A stretch of 64,000 nt of DNA from Herpetosiphonaceae bacterium. Lineage in GTDB: Bacteria; Chloroflexota; Chloroflexia; Chloroflexales; Herpetosiphonaceae. Within the stretch, counting starts at the first letter, position 1; each line of letters begins with the position of its first letter. Both the position numbers and the translations under genes were made by a program. The stretch covers positions 628,001-692,000 of the forward strand of contig BPHZ01000001.1 of NCBI GenBank assembly GCA_026003835.1, read 5' to 3'. This document shows, one piece after another, positions 1 to 7,402 of this stretch. The notes below the pieces were generated by a model. That model was not told the origin of the DNA. It made no database searches and saw only the letters and a program-made list of their open reading frames with translations.

Positions 1-167
1 CTGGTCAGCAGCCCAAGGCGGAGCTGATGTAACGCCACGCAGAGCCGGATCAGCCCCTTGTGGAAGTCGTCGCGCTCCTCAAACCAGAGCTCCTCAAGAG
101 GCTCGACACATGCTCGATAATCGGCAGCATTGAACGAGCTGATGAACTGGGCAAAGGGATGCGGCAT
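1..167 (-). CDS. DUF309 family protein (partial, N-terminal part)
   Basis: The minus strand opens with ATG at 167 and stays open to the window edge, giving 55 codons. The peptide starts MPHPFAQFISSFNAADYRA and continues with PLEELWFEERDDFHKGLIRL. This matches the DUF309 pattern of a FN..Y...HE.LE.LW stretch followed by D...GLI.L....H. The usual His before the LE pair is Val here (CVEPLEELW). DUF309 proteins are small helical proteins of unknown function. The C-terminal part lies outside the window. The gene is divergent from rplY, with the rplY promoter just upstream of its start. Confidence 0.6.
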   Translation of the reverse strand, partial: MPHPFAQFISSFNAADYRACVEPLEELWFEERDDFHKGLIRLCVALHQLRLGLLT

Positions 168-170
168 CGT

Positions 171-199
171 TTGAAAAAGCCTTCAACCTGTGGTACACT
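171..199 (+). promoter_or_regulatory. Sigma-70-type promoter for rplY
   Basis: TTGAAA (171-176) and TACACT (194-199) are separated by exactly 17 bp and point at the L25 gene. Transcription would start near 206, leaving a leader of about 50 nt. The assignment rests on the match to consensus and the position only. Confidence 0.55.
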
Positions 200-257
200 A
201 GCACGGCTTTAGAATTGATTGTTGTATTATACTCCGGCTTGGGGGGGAACTGTTACA

Positions 258-914
258 ATGATGACGGAAAAGTTCAGCTTGCAGCTTGAGCCGCGGACGG
301 TCGTCGGCAAGGCGGTGAAGAAGCTGCGCCGTGAAGGAATTGTGCCGGTTGGCGTCTTTGGCAAGGGCATCGAGCCTTTCAATGCCCAGGTAAACGAGCG
401 CGAGTTTCTGAAGGTGCTGCGTGAGGCGGGCTCGACCTCGCTGGTGGAGATCAGGCTCCTCGATCGCGAGCCCCAGCAGGTCTTTATTCAGGAGGTGCAG
501 CGCCACCCAGTGACACGACGCATCCTCCACGCGGACCTGCACGTCGTCGACCTGCGCATTGAGGTAACGCACCACGTGCCGCTTGTAGTGATCGGGGAGA
601 ATTCGCTGGTCGAGCGGGGCGATGCTGTTGTGAACGTTGGTCTTCACGCTCTTGAGGTTCGCTGTTTGCCGACCGATCTGCCGCATCAGATTAATGTCGA
701 TATCAGCGGTCTGGAGTTGGGTCAGTCGATTCACGTCCGCGATATCAACCTTGGTGATAAGGTTCAGATAATGACGTCTGGGGATGAAACTATCCTGTCG
801 CTGACTCCGGCTCGCATGGCGGTTGAGGAAGAGGTTGCCGAGGCGGCGGAGGAAGGAGAGGCCGCTGAGCCTGAGCTTATCCGCCAGGAGCGCGACAAGG
901 ATGAAGAGGAATAA
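258..914 (+). CDS. rplY: 50S ribosomal protein L25, Ctc (TL5) form
   Basis: This is a 218-residue 5S-rRNA-binding ribosomal protein of the long Ctc/TL5 type. It has an N-terminal L25 beta-barrel (about residues 5-95; RTVVGKAVKKLRREGIVPV and the FIQEVQRHP stretch are typical) and a C-terminal TL5 domain (about 100-190; ITHHVPLVV and DLPHQINVDISGLELGQS). It ends in an acidic tail rich in Glu and Ala. Two adjacent ATGs (258 and 261) follow a G-rich Shine-Dalgarno at 241-247, so the longer open frame from 219 is probably not used. It stands alone between its own promoter and terminator. Confidence 0.93.
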   Translation: MMTEKFSLQLEPRTVVGKAVKKLRREGIVPVGVFGKGIEPFNAQVNEREFLKVLREAGSTSLVEIRLLDREPQQVFIQEVQRHPVTRRILHADLHVVDLRIEVTHHVPLVVIGENSLVERGDAVVNVGLHALEVRCLPTDLPHQINVDISGLELGQSIHVRDINLGDKVQIMTSGDETILSLTPARMAVEEEVAEAAEEGEAAEPELIRQERDKDEEE

Positions 915-975
915 GTCCTCTTCCGGCAATTGCCTCACCTCTAGTGTGCTGCTGGTCTGTTTCTGTCGAATCAGT

Positions 976-1016
976 GAGAAGGGCGTACAAACGACGCCCT
1001 TCTCATCGTTTTTCTA
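976..1016 (+). terminator. Rho-independent terminator of rplY
   Basis: GAGAAGGGCGT (976-986) and ACGCCCTTCTC (994-1004) form a perfect 11-bp stem with a 7-nt loop, followed by ATCGTTTTTCT. It lies 60 nt downstream of the rplY stop. Confidence 0.9.
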
Positions 1017-1209
1017 ATCATATTGCGAGGTGGGGAAATTAAACATGAGCCGAAAGCGTACAGGCTAAAGCATACAAGCGAGGCTCCGCGTTCCCATTGG
1101 TATCTCGCTCGTCGATTTTGCCTGGATAAACCCATCTTGCATGGAAAACGCCGGTAAAAGTAGAGCTGAAAGCTACTTTGACAGCGTTCTGCAAGAATAA
1201 GCACAACGC

Positions 1210-1548
1210 CTAAGCAGCCGCTCGACGTCTGCCCCTACTTCCACCACGCCGAGCAGACGTCTGTTCTTCCTTCTGAAGAACAGAGAACTCTATCCGCTTC
1301 GGATCCTTAATTGGGCGGAAACGTAGCTGAAGGCCATTGCGTGCCGCTGCTTCTTTGAGAATCCCGCGAATCTTACGCTTCTCCTCGCCCTCTTCAAGGA
1401 GAATCTCACCGCCATATCCCGGCTGCGCCTCTGTGAGCTGTGCTCGGTATGTCTCAATTATTCGCTCTTTTGCTTCGCGCTTTTGCTGCCGCTTCGGTTT
1501 TTTGCGTTCCGCCAGCTCGTTGGGTGTGTACAGTTTGAGTTCGGCCAC
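1210..1548 (-). CDS. Small basic hypothetical protein
   Basis: This 112-residue protein is highly charged and has no recognised domain. Lys/Arg-rich segments (KKPKRQQKREAKER) precede a more ordinary middle region, and the C-terminus is a basic tail (ARRGGSRGRRRAAA) of the kind seen in nucleic-acid-binding proteins. The first ATG in frame is at 1563, but the GAGGAGG sequence just after it is a good ribosome site for a GTG at 1548, so I start the protein there (VAELKLYTP). Binding to nucleic acid is only a guess from composition. Confidence 0.55.
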   Translation of the reverse strand: MAELKLYTPNELAERKKPKRQQKREAKERIIETYRAQLTEAQPGYGGEILLEEGEEKRKIRGILKEAAARNGLQLRFRPIKDPKRIEFSVLQKEEQTSARRGGSRGRRRAAA

Positions 1549-1755
1549 GATGCCCTCCTCCATATTAAAACGATTCCACTGGGAGTATTAAAATAATCTT
1601 AGCATAGCTAAGACGGTTTCGTCAAGAAAGGTGCTTGTTCGTAATCATTCAGGTTAACCTGCTGCGCTTCTTGCCAGTGATCGGGGAATCCTCTCAAAGT
1701 TATGGGGGCGAAGCGAATCGTACTACCGATAGTAGTATTACTTTTTTCGTGGAGC

Positions 1756-1881
1756 ATGGCGCTCTACGAGAGATTCGGATGGGTGCTGGGCGATCTCATA
1801 CTGAAGTGGTGGGCAGATTGTAACGATACTGGGATCATGAGGCTGCTGGAAGAACGCTTACCTGAAGAAGCAAAAAAGTAG
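1756..1881 (+). CDS. Possible 41-residue small protein in a 375-bp gap
   Basis: Between the basic protein and the DUF2071 gene (1549-1923) I see only this short frame. It begins MALYERFGWVLGDLILKWW and ends in a Leu/Glu-rich helix (RLLEERLPEEAKK). GGAG sits at 1751-1754, too close to the ATG to be a convincing ribosome site. The frame may be a remnant of a larger gene. A short inverted repeat around ACTACCGATAGTAGT lies just upstream (about 1721-1737). Nothing else in this gap is supported. Confidence 0.25.
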   Translation: MALYERFGWVLGDLILKWWADCNDTGIMRLLEERLPEEAKK

Positions 1882-1923
1882 TATGAGGTGCGAGATGCGA
1901 GTGGGCAAGGACTATGCTAAACG

Positions 1924-2661
1924 CTAGCGCTGTAGCTGCTCCAGTGGCCATCCTACCATCTTGAGCTGCTGTGAGAAGTGGAGGAGTGGTGGAGTATCCG
2001 GCAGCCTGATGCTATGGGGTGCGGTCATGGTGTTGATCTCAATCTCGGCCTCTGCTGGTTGGAGTTGCCAGGGCGCATGCTGGATTTCGAGCCGATAGGC
2101 TCGGCCACGGGAGGTGGTATAGAGACAGTAGCGCTCGGTCAGCCAGCGCTCCAGCGAACCAGGATTGGTGTTCAACACAGCGCCGGTAGGCCGGTAGCGC
2201 GCCTGGAACGCGGCATAGGGAGCGCCGGGGTGGATACGCTTGCTGGAGTAATATATCGTGTCACCCTCATGGCGTGAGATCATCCTGGCGTGGAAGTAGG
2301 GCAGAAAGAAAAAGCGCCTGGCAACAGCTACTGCCAGGCGCTTCCCGGCGTCCAGGCTGAAAAAGTAAACGCCGGGCTTATCCTCGACGGTCACATAGGT
2401 ACGCACGTTGAGTTCAGGGAAGGCGGAGATCCACGGCAGCGCCGGCATCCAGCGCAGGCTGACATCGCTCATCCTGAACGGGATGACGCCGATCCATGCC
2501 TGTCCATCGTAGGTATCGAGCTGAAACGCTGGCGGGACAAGCTCTCGCAGGACGTTTGCAGCGATCGGCCAGTGGGCGAAGAGCAGATCGTGCCAGGTCT
2601 GCCGCATAATCCAGGGGCGTGTTGGGAGAGGCCATGGGCGATGGGACGTTTCGCTACTCAT
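1924..2661 (-). CDS. DUF2071 (YqjF-like) protein
   Basis: This 245-residue protein matches the DUF2071/YqjF family along its whole length. Diagnostic stretches are WHDLLFAHWPIAANVLRELV near the N-terminus, GQAWIGVIPFRMSDV, ELNVRTYVTVEDKPGVYFFS and the RFFFLPYFHARM segment. Members are often named acetoacetate-decarboxylase-like because of their fold, but no reaction is established. An ATG at 2661 is preceded directly by an in-frame GTG at 2664, and neither has a strong ribosome site. It follows the tRNA terminator and is therefore probably transcribed separately. Confidence 0.8.
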   Translation of the reverse strand: MSSETSHRPWPLPTRPWIMRQTWHDLLFAHWPIAANVLRELVPPAFQLDTYDGQAWIGVIPFRMSDVSLRWMPALPWISAFPELNVRTYVTVEDKPGVYFFSLDAGKRLAVAVARRFFFLPYFHARMISRHEGDTIYYSSKRIHPGAPYAAFQARYRPTGAVLNTNPGSLERWLTERYCLYTTSRGRAYRLEIQHAPWQLQPAEAEIEINTMTAPHSIRLPDTPPLLHFSQQLKMVGWPLEQLQR

Positions 2662-2680
2662 CACTGCGCCGTACCAATCG

Positions 2681-2710
2681 AAAAAAGAGGGCTACCGATA
2701 ACGGTAGCCC
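2681..2710 (-). terminator. Terminator of the rnpB-tRNA unit
   Basis: On the minus strand GGGCTACCG and CGGTAGCCC form a perfect 9-bp stem with a 4-nt loop, followed by TCTTTTTT. It sits 10 nt past the 3' end of tRNA-Gln. Confidence 0.9.
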
Positions 2711-2719
2711 CTGTGACGA

Positions 2720-2793
<74 letters not shown>

Positions 2794-2846
2794 GTATGAA
2801 GTTTGTGGGGTTATATGATGGTTAACGTTGCTAATGAATTGGTGCT

Positions 2847-2933
<87 letters not shown>

Positions 2934-2941
2934 ATAGACGA

Positions 2942-3390
2942 GTGCAGACAGGTTCATACCCCCGATTCTGTCGAGTCCGTCATCTATCTCCGCCATTCGG
3001 CGGGCCGTTCCTGGCTTGCTGGGTGTTACCCAACCTCGCCGTTGCGGCCGCGATGCGAGCGAGCGACGTGGTCCAGGCGAGGGTGCCCTCTCCCACGCTG
3101 TGGCCCGCCCCACGCACCTTGCTCCCCGTCAGCCAGCGCAGTCGCCTAGCCGCCGCCATCACTGACGACGCTGGTGGGCTCTTACCCCACCGTTTCAGCC
3201 CTCACCCGCACCCGCTCGCGCGGGCCGCTGGCGGGTCTGCTTGCTGTTGCCGGCTTGCGTCGCCGGTAGCTTTCGCCACCGGCGCCCCTGCTTGCTGTTT
3301 CGCAGGGTGGCCTGCCTCACCATAGGCGAGGCGGGGAGTCGGGAAGTTCCTCTGGGGCTGTACCCCAGCGACGGATCCCCTGTCTGCCTG
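2942..3390 (-). ncRNA. rnpB: RNase P RNA (class A)
   Basis: The minus strand carries the conserved RNase P core. AGAGGAACTTCCCGACTCC is near the 5' end, GGTGGGGTAAGAGCCCACC is in the middle, and ACAGAATCGGGGGTATGA is near the 3' end. The P1 helix can be closed exactly by GCAGACAGG (3379-3387) and CCTGTCTGC (2944-2952), which fixes the ends to within a few bases and gives about 447 nt. The RNA is the catalytic part of the enzyme that trims tRNA 5' leaders. The two genes that follow it are tRNAs. Confidence 0.93.
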
Positions 3391-3429
3391 TTTTATCAAT
3401 GTACGGAGCAGCTCTTTACTGCGCAGGGG

Positions 3430-3458
3430 ATGATACTACAGCATGGATGTTTTGTCAA
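3430..3458 (-). promoter_or_regulatory. Consensus promoter for rnpB-tRNA-Leu-tRNA-Gln
   Basis: On the minus strand TTGACA (3458-3453) and TATCAT (3435-3430) are spaced by 17 bp. The start of transcription would be near 3423, about 35 nt upstream of the P1 helix. Confidence 0.75.
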
Positions 3459-3558
3459 GGTGAGAGACAGCTATATTACAAACCCTTCCTGAAGAGCTGG
3501 CGCCTATGAATACGCAGGTTTTGGTGATATCTCCGGCTGGTGCTGGAACATGTTGTTC

Positions 3559-3589
3559 AGAGCGGAGCTGATGTTTCCAGCTCCGCTCT
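3559..3589. terminator. Hairpin beyond the 3' end of dnaN
   Basis: AGAGCGGAGCTG (3559-3570) and CAGCTCCGCTCT (3578-3589) form a perfect 12-bp stem with a 7-nt loop, 52 nt past the dnaN stop. There is no U tract on either strand, so termination is inferred from position and stem strength only. Nothing else is visible between 3459 and 3640. Confidence 0.4.
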
Positions 3590-3640
3590 TCAGAAAATCT
3601 GCTTCACAGCTCTGGGAAGATAACCACAGCAACTAAGCAA

Positions 3641-4777
3641 CTAGCGCACCGACATCGGCATAACTAAGTGGATGTAGCCTTCAGCTCCAACCGGTTTGAA
3701 CACTCCTGGGCTAGCCGGAGTCTGGGTCTCGATTGCCAGTTGGTCGGAGCCTACGCTGTTGAGCGCCTCCTGGAGGTAGCGGGCGTTGAGCGCGAGCTGC
3801 CCACCTTCTCCCTCGATCAGCGCATCGACCTCCTCGATGTTCTCGCCGACTTCAGCAGCGTTGGCGCTGAGCGTCAGGCGACCAGGTCTTAAATCGCCGC
3901 CCGGCTCCATCGTCAGCTTGATCACATTGCCGCTGGCTGCGGCAAAGAGGGCTGCTCGCTTGACCGCCGCTGTAAGCTCGCTGGTGCTGAGGATGGTACG
4001 TGTGGTGTGGGCGGTTGGGATGATCCGCTCGTAATCTGGGAAGCGACCTTCAATTACCCGTGAAACGAAGTCGATAGGTCCGGTATGGAACAGAAGTTGC
4101 CCACCGTTACTCGTCAGCCCAATCTGTACGGGCTCCTCGGCGTCGGCGATAATGCGCGCCAGTTCGTTGAGCGCTCGTGCCGGGACGATCAGTTCTTGAG
4201 GTTCAGCTACCGGCGCTTCGAGAGAGATCGTGCGCACTGCCAGACGAAAGCCATCGGTAGCGGTGAAGGTTGCCCGATCGCCGCGCAGACGCAGGAGAAC
4301 GCCCTGGAGAACCGGGCGCGAATCATCGCTGGCGGCGGCGAATGCTACCTGGCCGACGACCTCGCGCAGCATATCCGGCGCCAGCGAGGCAATTGGTGTA
4401 AAGCTGCCCTCGGCGCCGGGAATGGAGGGGAACTCGTCGGCCTCGATCCCTTTGATCGTCGCGCGGGTTCTGGCGCAGATGATTGTTACGGCCTGGGTGC
4501 GCTCATCAAGCTGGAGCGTGATCTTATCGTTCGGCAGATTATTGACAAGATCGCTGAGGAGCTTGGCCGGGATGGTGACTGCGCCTTCTTCGTCAACCTT
4601 GCCGCCGACCATACATGTGATGGCGATCTCCAGATTGGTTGCTGCCAGCTTGAGCCGGCCGCCATCTGTCGAGAGCAGAATGTTGGAGAGAACAGGCAGT
4701 GTGCTACGGGAGGCGACGGCATGGCTGACGGCGGCCAGGCCGCGCTTCAAATTCTCTTGCAAACAGGATAGCTTCAT
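3641..4777 (-). CDS. dnaN: DNA polymerase III beta sliding clamp
   Basis: This 378-residue protein has the normal length of the replicative clamp. The N-terminal MKLSCLQENLKRGLAAVSHAV, the TLPVLSNILLST stretch, DEFPSIPG, the FTATDGFRLAVRT motif of domain 2 and the C-terminal VMPMSVR (usual form MPMRL or MPMR) identify it. The clamp is a ring dimer that tethers polymerase and many repair factors. AAGGAG sits 8 nt before the ATG. No dnaA, recF or gyrB is adjacent, so this is not the classical origin-side dnaA-dnaN cluster. Confidence 0.96.
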   Translation of the reverse strand: MKLSCLQENLKRGLAAVSHAVASRSTLPVLSNILLSTDGGRLKLAATNLEIAITCMVGGKVDEEGAVTIPAKLLSDLVNNLPNDKITLQLDERTQAVTIICARTRATIKGIEADEFPSIPGAEGSFTPIASLAPDMLREVVGQVAFAAASDDSRPVLQGVLLRLRGDRATFTATDGFRLAVRTISLEAPVAEPQELIVPARALNELARIIADAEEPVQIGLTSNGGQLLFHTGPIDFVSRVIEGRFPDYERIIPTAHTTRTILSTSELTAAVKRAALFAAASGNVIKLTMEPGGDLRPGRLTLSANAAEVGENIEEVDALIEGEGGQLALNARYLQEALNSVGSDQLAIETQTPASPGVFKPVGAEGYIHLVMPMSVR

Positions 4778-4819
4778 CTGGCGCGCTCCTTACTCTGCGT
4801 TTCGCCTTTGGGAATCGGC

Positions 4820-4825
4820 ATTATA
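4820..4825 (-). promoter_or_regulatory. Likely -10 box of dnaN
   Basis: A perfect TATAAT reads on the minus strand 43 bp upstream of the dnaN ATG. I could not find a good -35 hexamer at 16-18 bp, so only the -10 box is called. Confidence 0.4.
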
Positions 4826-4895
4826 GCATAGATCATAGCACATTCACGCGCCAGGTAAGCAATCTGTGGCAAAGGTTATAGTGGAGCGTATGAGG

Positions 4896-5519
4896 TTAAC
4901 TGCGCATTCGGGTGCGCGCGTAGTGACGGCGGGCCTTGGCACGGTTGCCGCAGTCCTCCATAGCGCACCAGCGGCGGCGGCGGTTTTTACTTGTATCCAG
5001 GAATAGCCAGCCGCAATCCGTGCCCTCGCACTCTCGAACGCGGTCCAGCTCCGCTGAGGTTAGCAGCTCCGCTGCCGAGCGCGCCACAGGCCAGAGCATC
5101 CGATCGAGCGCCTCGTGATCGCTCCAACTCCACTTGAAGCCTTGACTGGCCGGTACAACCCGCAGGTGAACGAGCGCCTGCTGCAATGCCATGTTGAATA
5201 GATCCAGATCTGCCTCGGCCGGCGCGCGTCCAGCAGCGACCGCCGAGAAGATGCGATAGAGGACCTCACGCAGCTCGATCGCCCGACGATAAACCTCAGC
5301 CTGCTCGGCAGGCCGTTGTTTCGCCAGCTGTTGGAGCCGGGCTACCTCGTCGTTGTGCAGGAGCCCTACGAGCCGGCTCCAGCTGAGCAGATCCTCGTAG
5401 CTTGTCAGCCATTCGTGTGATTGGGCGCCGGCATGCCAGTCGACAGTGTTGGCGTAATCAAGACACAGCCGCCCGCCTAACAGCTTCAGGTTGCCCGCGT
5501 ACGTGCGCTGCTCTTCCAT
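4896..5519 (-). CDS. CGNR zinc-finger (ABATE-domain) protein
   Basis: This is a 207-residue two-domain protein. The N-terminal ABATE-type part begins LGGRLCLDYANTVDW. The C-terminal zinc finger reads CEGTDCGWLFLDTSKN then RRWCAMEDCGNRAKARRHY, with four Cys and the CGNR signature intact. Family members are putative transcription regulators. ATG 5519 is preferred over the in-frame GTG at 5528, although the ribosome site is weak. It is divergent from an MFS transporter and shares a promoter region full of GGTTATAA motifs with it, so it could control that transporter. That regulatory link is an inference. Confidence 0.85.
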   Translation of the reverse strand: MEEQRTYAGNLKLLGGRLCLDYANTVDWHAGAQSHEWLTSYEDLLSWSRLVGLLHNDEVARLQQLAKQRPAEQAEVYRRAIELREVLYRIFSAVAAGRAPAEADLDLFNMALQQALVHLRVVPASQGFKWSWSDHEALDRMLWPVARSAAELLTSAELDRVRECEGTDCGWLFLDTSKNRRRRWCAMEDCGNRAKARRHYARTRMRS

Positions 5520-5534
5520 ATGGACCACCGTTGT

Positions 5535-5613
5535 TTATAACCCTCAAAATCATATTGACAGGTTATAATCGCTGTGCTATTGTAACTCTTAAAATAAATA
5601 TAGGTGGTTATAG
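5535..5613 (+). promoter_or_regulatory. Divergent promoter region with GGTTATAA inverted repeats
   Basis: TTGACA (5555-5560) and TATTGT (5578-5583) are 17 bp apart and drive the MFS gene. TTATAACC (5535-5542) and GGTTATAA (5561-5568) form an 8-bp inverted repeat. The second half lies inside the promoter spacer, and a third copy GGTTATAG lies at 5606-5613. The layout is that of an operator for a repressor. Confidence 0.5.
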
Positions 5614-5717
5614 GCTCGTTGTCAACTATGCTGAAGGGCTGTGCGCACTTCAGGAGGGGCGTTGTTTGGGAGCATCCCTGGGCGTCCCCGGCATGGCGGC
5701 GAGTGAGGAGGTGTTGG

Positions 5718-7019
5718 ATGCGTTGGCGTGTGGGCAGTCTCTCGCGTAACCTAGACTTCTTGAAGCTCTGGTCCGGGCAGACGATCTCGCTCTTCGGCTC
5801 TGAAATTAGCGAGTTGGCCTTACCACTTACCGCGGTGCTGGTCTTACAGGCGACACCGATACAAATGGGCCTGCTGGGTGTCGCTCGCTTTGTGCCGTTC
5901 CTGTTGGTTACGCTGCTGGCCGGTGTCTGGATCGACCGGCGCCGGCGCCGGCCCATCCTGATCGCTGCGGATGCCGGACGTGGAGTGCTCGTTGCTCTCG
6001 TACCGCTGCTGGCTATTGCCGGCATGCTGCGTATAGAACACCTTTATATTGTCGCCTTTATGGTTGGGGTACTCAGCGTCTTCTTTGAGCTTGCCTATCA
6101 AGCCTTTCTGCCTTCACTGGTTGAGCGTGAGCAAGTCATCGAAGGCAACAGCAAGCTGCAGGCGAGCGCCTCGGCCACTGCCGTCGGTGGTCCGGGGCTG
6201 GCGGGGCTGCTCATCGAAATCGTCAGCGCGCCGGTAGCGCTGCTGATCGATGCATTCTCTTTTCTCATCTCTGCTGTGAGCCTGTCGCTGATCCGCAAGC
6301 CCGAACCTGAGCCGCTTGCTCGCCGGCCTGGTGAGAGCCTGTTGCGCCAAATCGGCGAAGGATTACGAGTGGTCTTCGGCAACCCCTACCTGCGTGCTTT
6401 CGTCGGCGAGGCGGCCAGCTTCAATGGGATGGCAAACGTCATCGCGGCGGTGGTGTCCTCTATGCCACACGCGAGCTTGGGCTGAGTCCCGCGCTGCTTG
6501 GCGTCGTTTTCCTCCATTGGAAGTATCGGCGCTCTGCTTGGCGCTCTGCTGGCGCCGCCCGCCGCCCGTCGTTTTGGCCTGGGTCGTGCCGTTGTCGGAG
6601 CAATGGTGCTGGCCTGTGGATCGCAGCTGGCCTTGCCTTTAGCCGGTAGCTGGCCGGATCTTGCGGTCCTGCTCTTTGGGCTGGGCTACTTTCTGAGTGG
6701 CGTTGGCGTTGCGATGTCTAATGTTCATGTCGTGAGCCTGCGCCAGATCATCACGCCTGACCACTTGCTGGGGCGTATGAACGCCAGCTATCGCTTTGTA
6801 ACCTACGGCGCCATCCCACTTGGCGCGCTGGTTGGCGGACTGCTCGGTGAGTGGATCGGCCTGCGTGCAACGCTCCTGGTGGGGGCGCTGGGCATGCTGC
6901 TCGCGCCGCTGTGGGTCACCTTCTCGCCGGTGCCGCAGCTGCGACAGGCTCCGGTCGCGCCTGCCGCGCCGGCAGCCGAGGAGCCCACGGCAGCCCAGGT
7001 GGCGGGCTCTGTAGCATAA
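5718..7019 (+). pseudogene. MFS transporter, interrupted by two compensating frameshifts
   Basis: Read across the breaks, this is a 12-TM major facilitator of about 434 residues (enterobactin exporter/MFS_3-like). It begins MRWRVGSLSRNLDFLKLWSG, with the loop 2-3 motif GVWIDRRRRRP. The ATG at 5718 has a GGAGG site upstream. The frame hits TGA at 6483-6485. Homology (LYATRELGLSPALLGVVF) continues in the +2 frame from about 6458 and returns to the original frame at about 6510 (SIGSIGALLGALLAP). One base appears lost near 6456-6458 and one gained near 6508, both in C runs. It is either a real pseudogene or a pair of sequence errors. Confidence 0.75.
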
Positions 7020-7058
7020 GGCGCTACAGAACGAGCACCTATCCGTGAAGCGGGGAAA

Positions 7059-7084
7059 CGTCGATCTCCAGCCGGGGATCGACG
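7059..7084 (+). terminator. Hairpin after the MFS gene
   Basis: CGTCGATC (7059-7066) and GATCGACG (7077-7084) form an 8-bp stem that can be extended inward by CC/GG. It lies 40 nt past the MFS stop and has no U tract. Confidence 0.35.
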
Positions 7085-7174
7085 ACGATGTTGCAGGATA
7101 GGCAGGGCGTTTTACGAAACACTCCTTCTCAATCGCCGAAAGCTTTTTTGCAGACCGGGGGTTTAAGCTTATGG

Positions 7175-7198
7175 TATCATAGCAGACATGAGCATGTC
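7175..7198 (+). promoter_or_regulatory. Possible -10 box and operator in the gap before the desulfurase gene
   Basis: The 383-bp gap 7020-7402 contains TATCAT (7175-7180), followed at once by the palindrome GACATG-AG-CATGTC (7185-7198), where a transcription start would fall. A partial copy (GACATGTC) recurs near 7242. No convincing -35 is visible. Apart from this and the upstream hairpin I see nothing in the gap. Confidence 0.3.
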
Positions 7199-7402
7199 GA
7201 ACAGACGACGCGATGAGCGCCCTGTTTTTTAAAGCGCGTCGAGACATGTCATTTTGTCTGCCGTCCATACGATCACTCCGCTACGAACTCGGCCCGGCTC
7301 CAGCATAAAATACATGTGCTTCGCGGGTATCTTCACCACACTGGGCTAGAGGTTGAGCTGATCGCGCCGGTATCGATCCATGAACCATGAGGAGCAGAAG
7401 AG

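Noticed and set aside
198..938. Long open frame on the minus strand opposite rplY
   Set aside because: It is the antisense shadow of the L25 gene. It has no ribosome site, and the plus-strand protein matches a known family.
971..1204. 77-residue minus-strand frame after rplY
   Set aside because: It overlaps the rplY terminator, has no family match or ribosome site, and its composition is not protein-like.
1635..1823. 62-residue plus-strand frame in the gap after the basic protein
   Set aside because: It has no ribosome site and no family match, and crosses a short inverted repeat. The neighbouring 41-residue frame is slightly better but also weak.
4820..4850. Replication origin near dnaN
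   Set aside because: No DnaA-box cluster, dnaA or recF is seen beside dnaN, so an origin cannot be supported.
6483..6485. In-frame TGA in the MFS gene as a second selenocysteine codon
   Set aside because: Homology continues in another frame before this TGA, so it is a product of a frameshift. There is no Cys at that place in the family.
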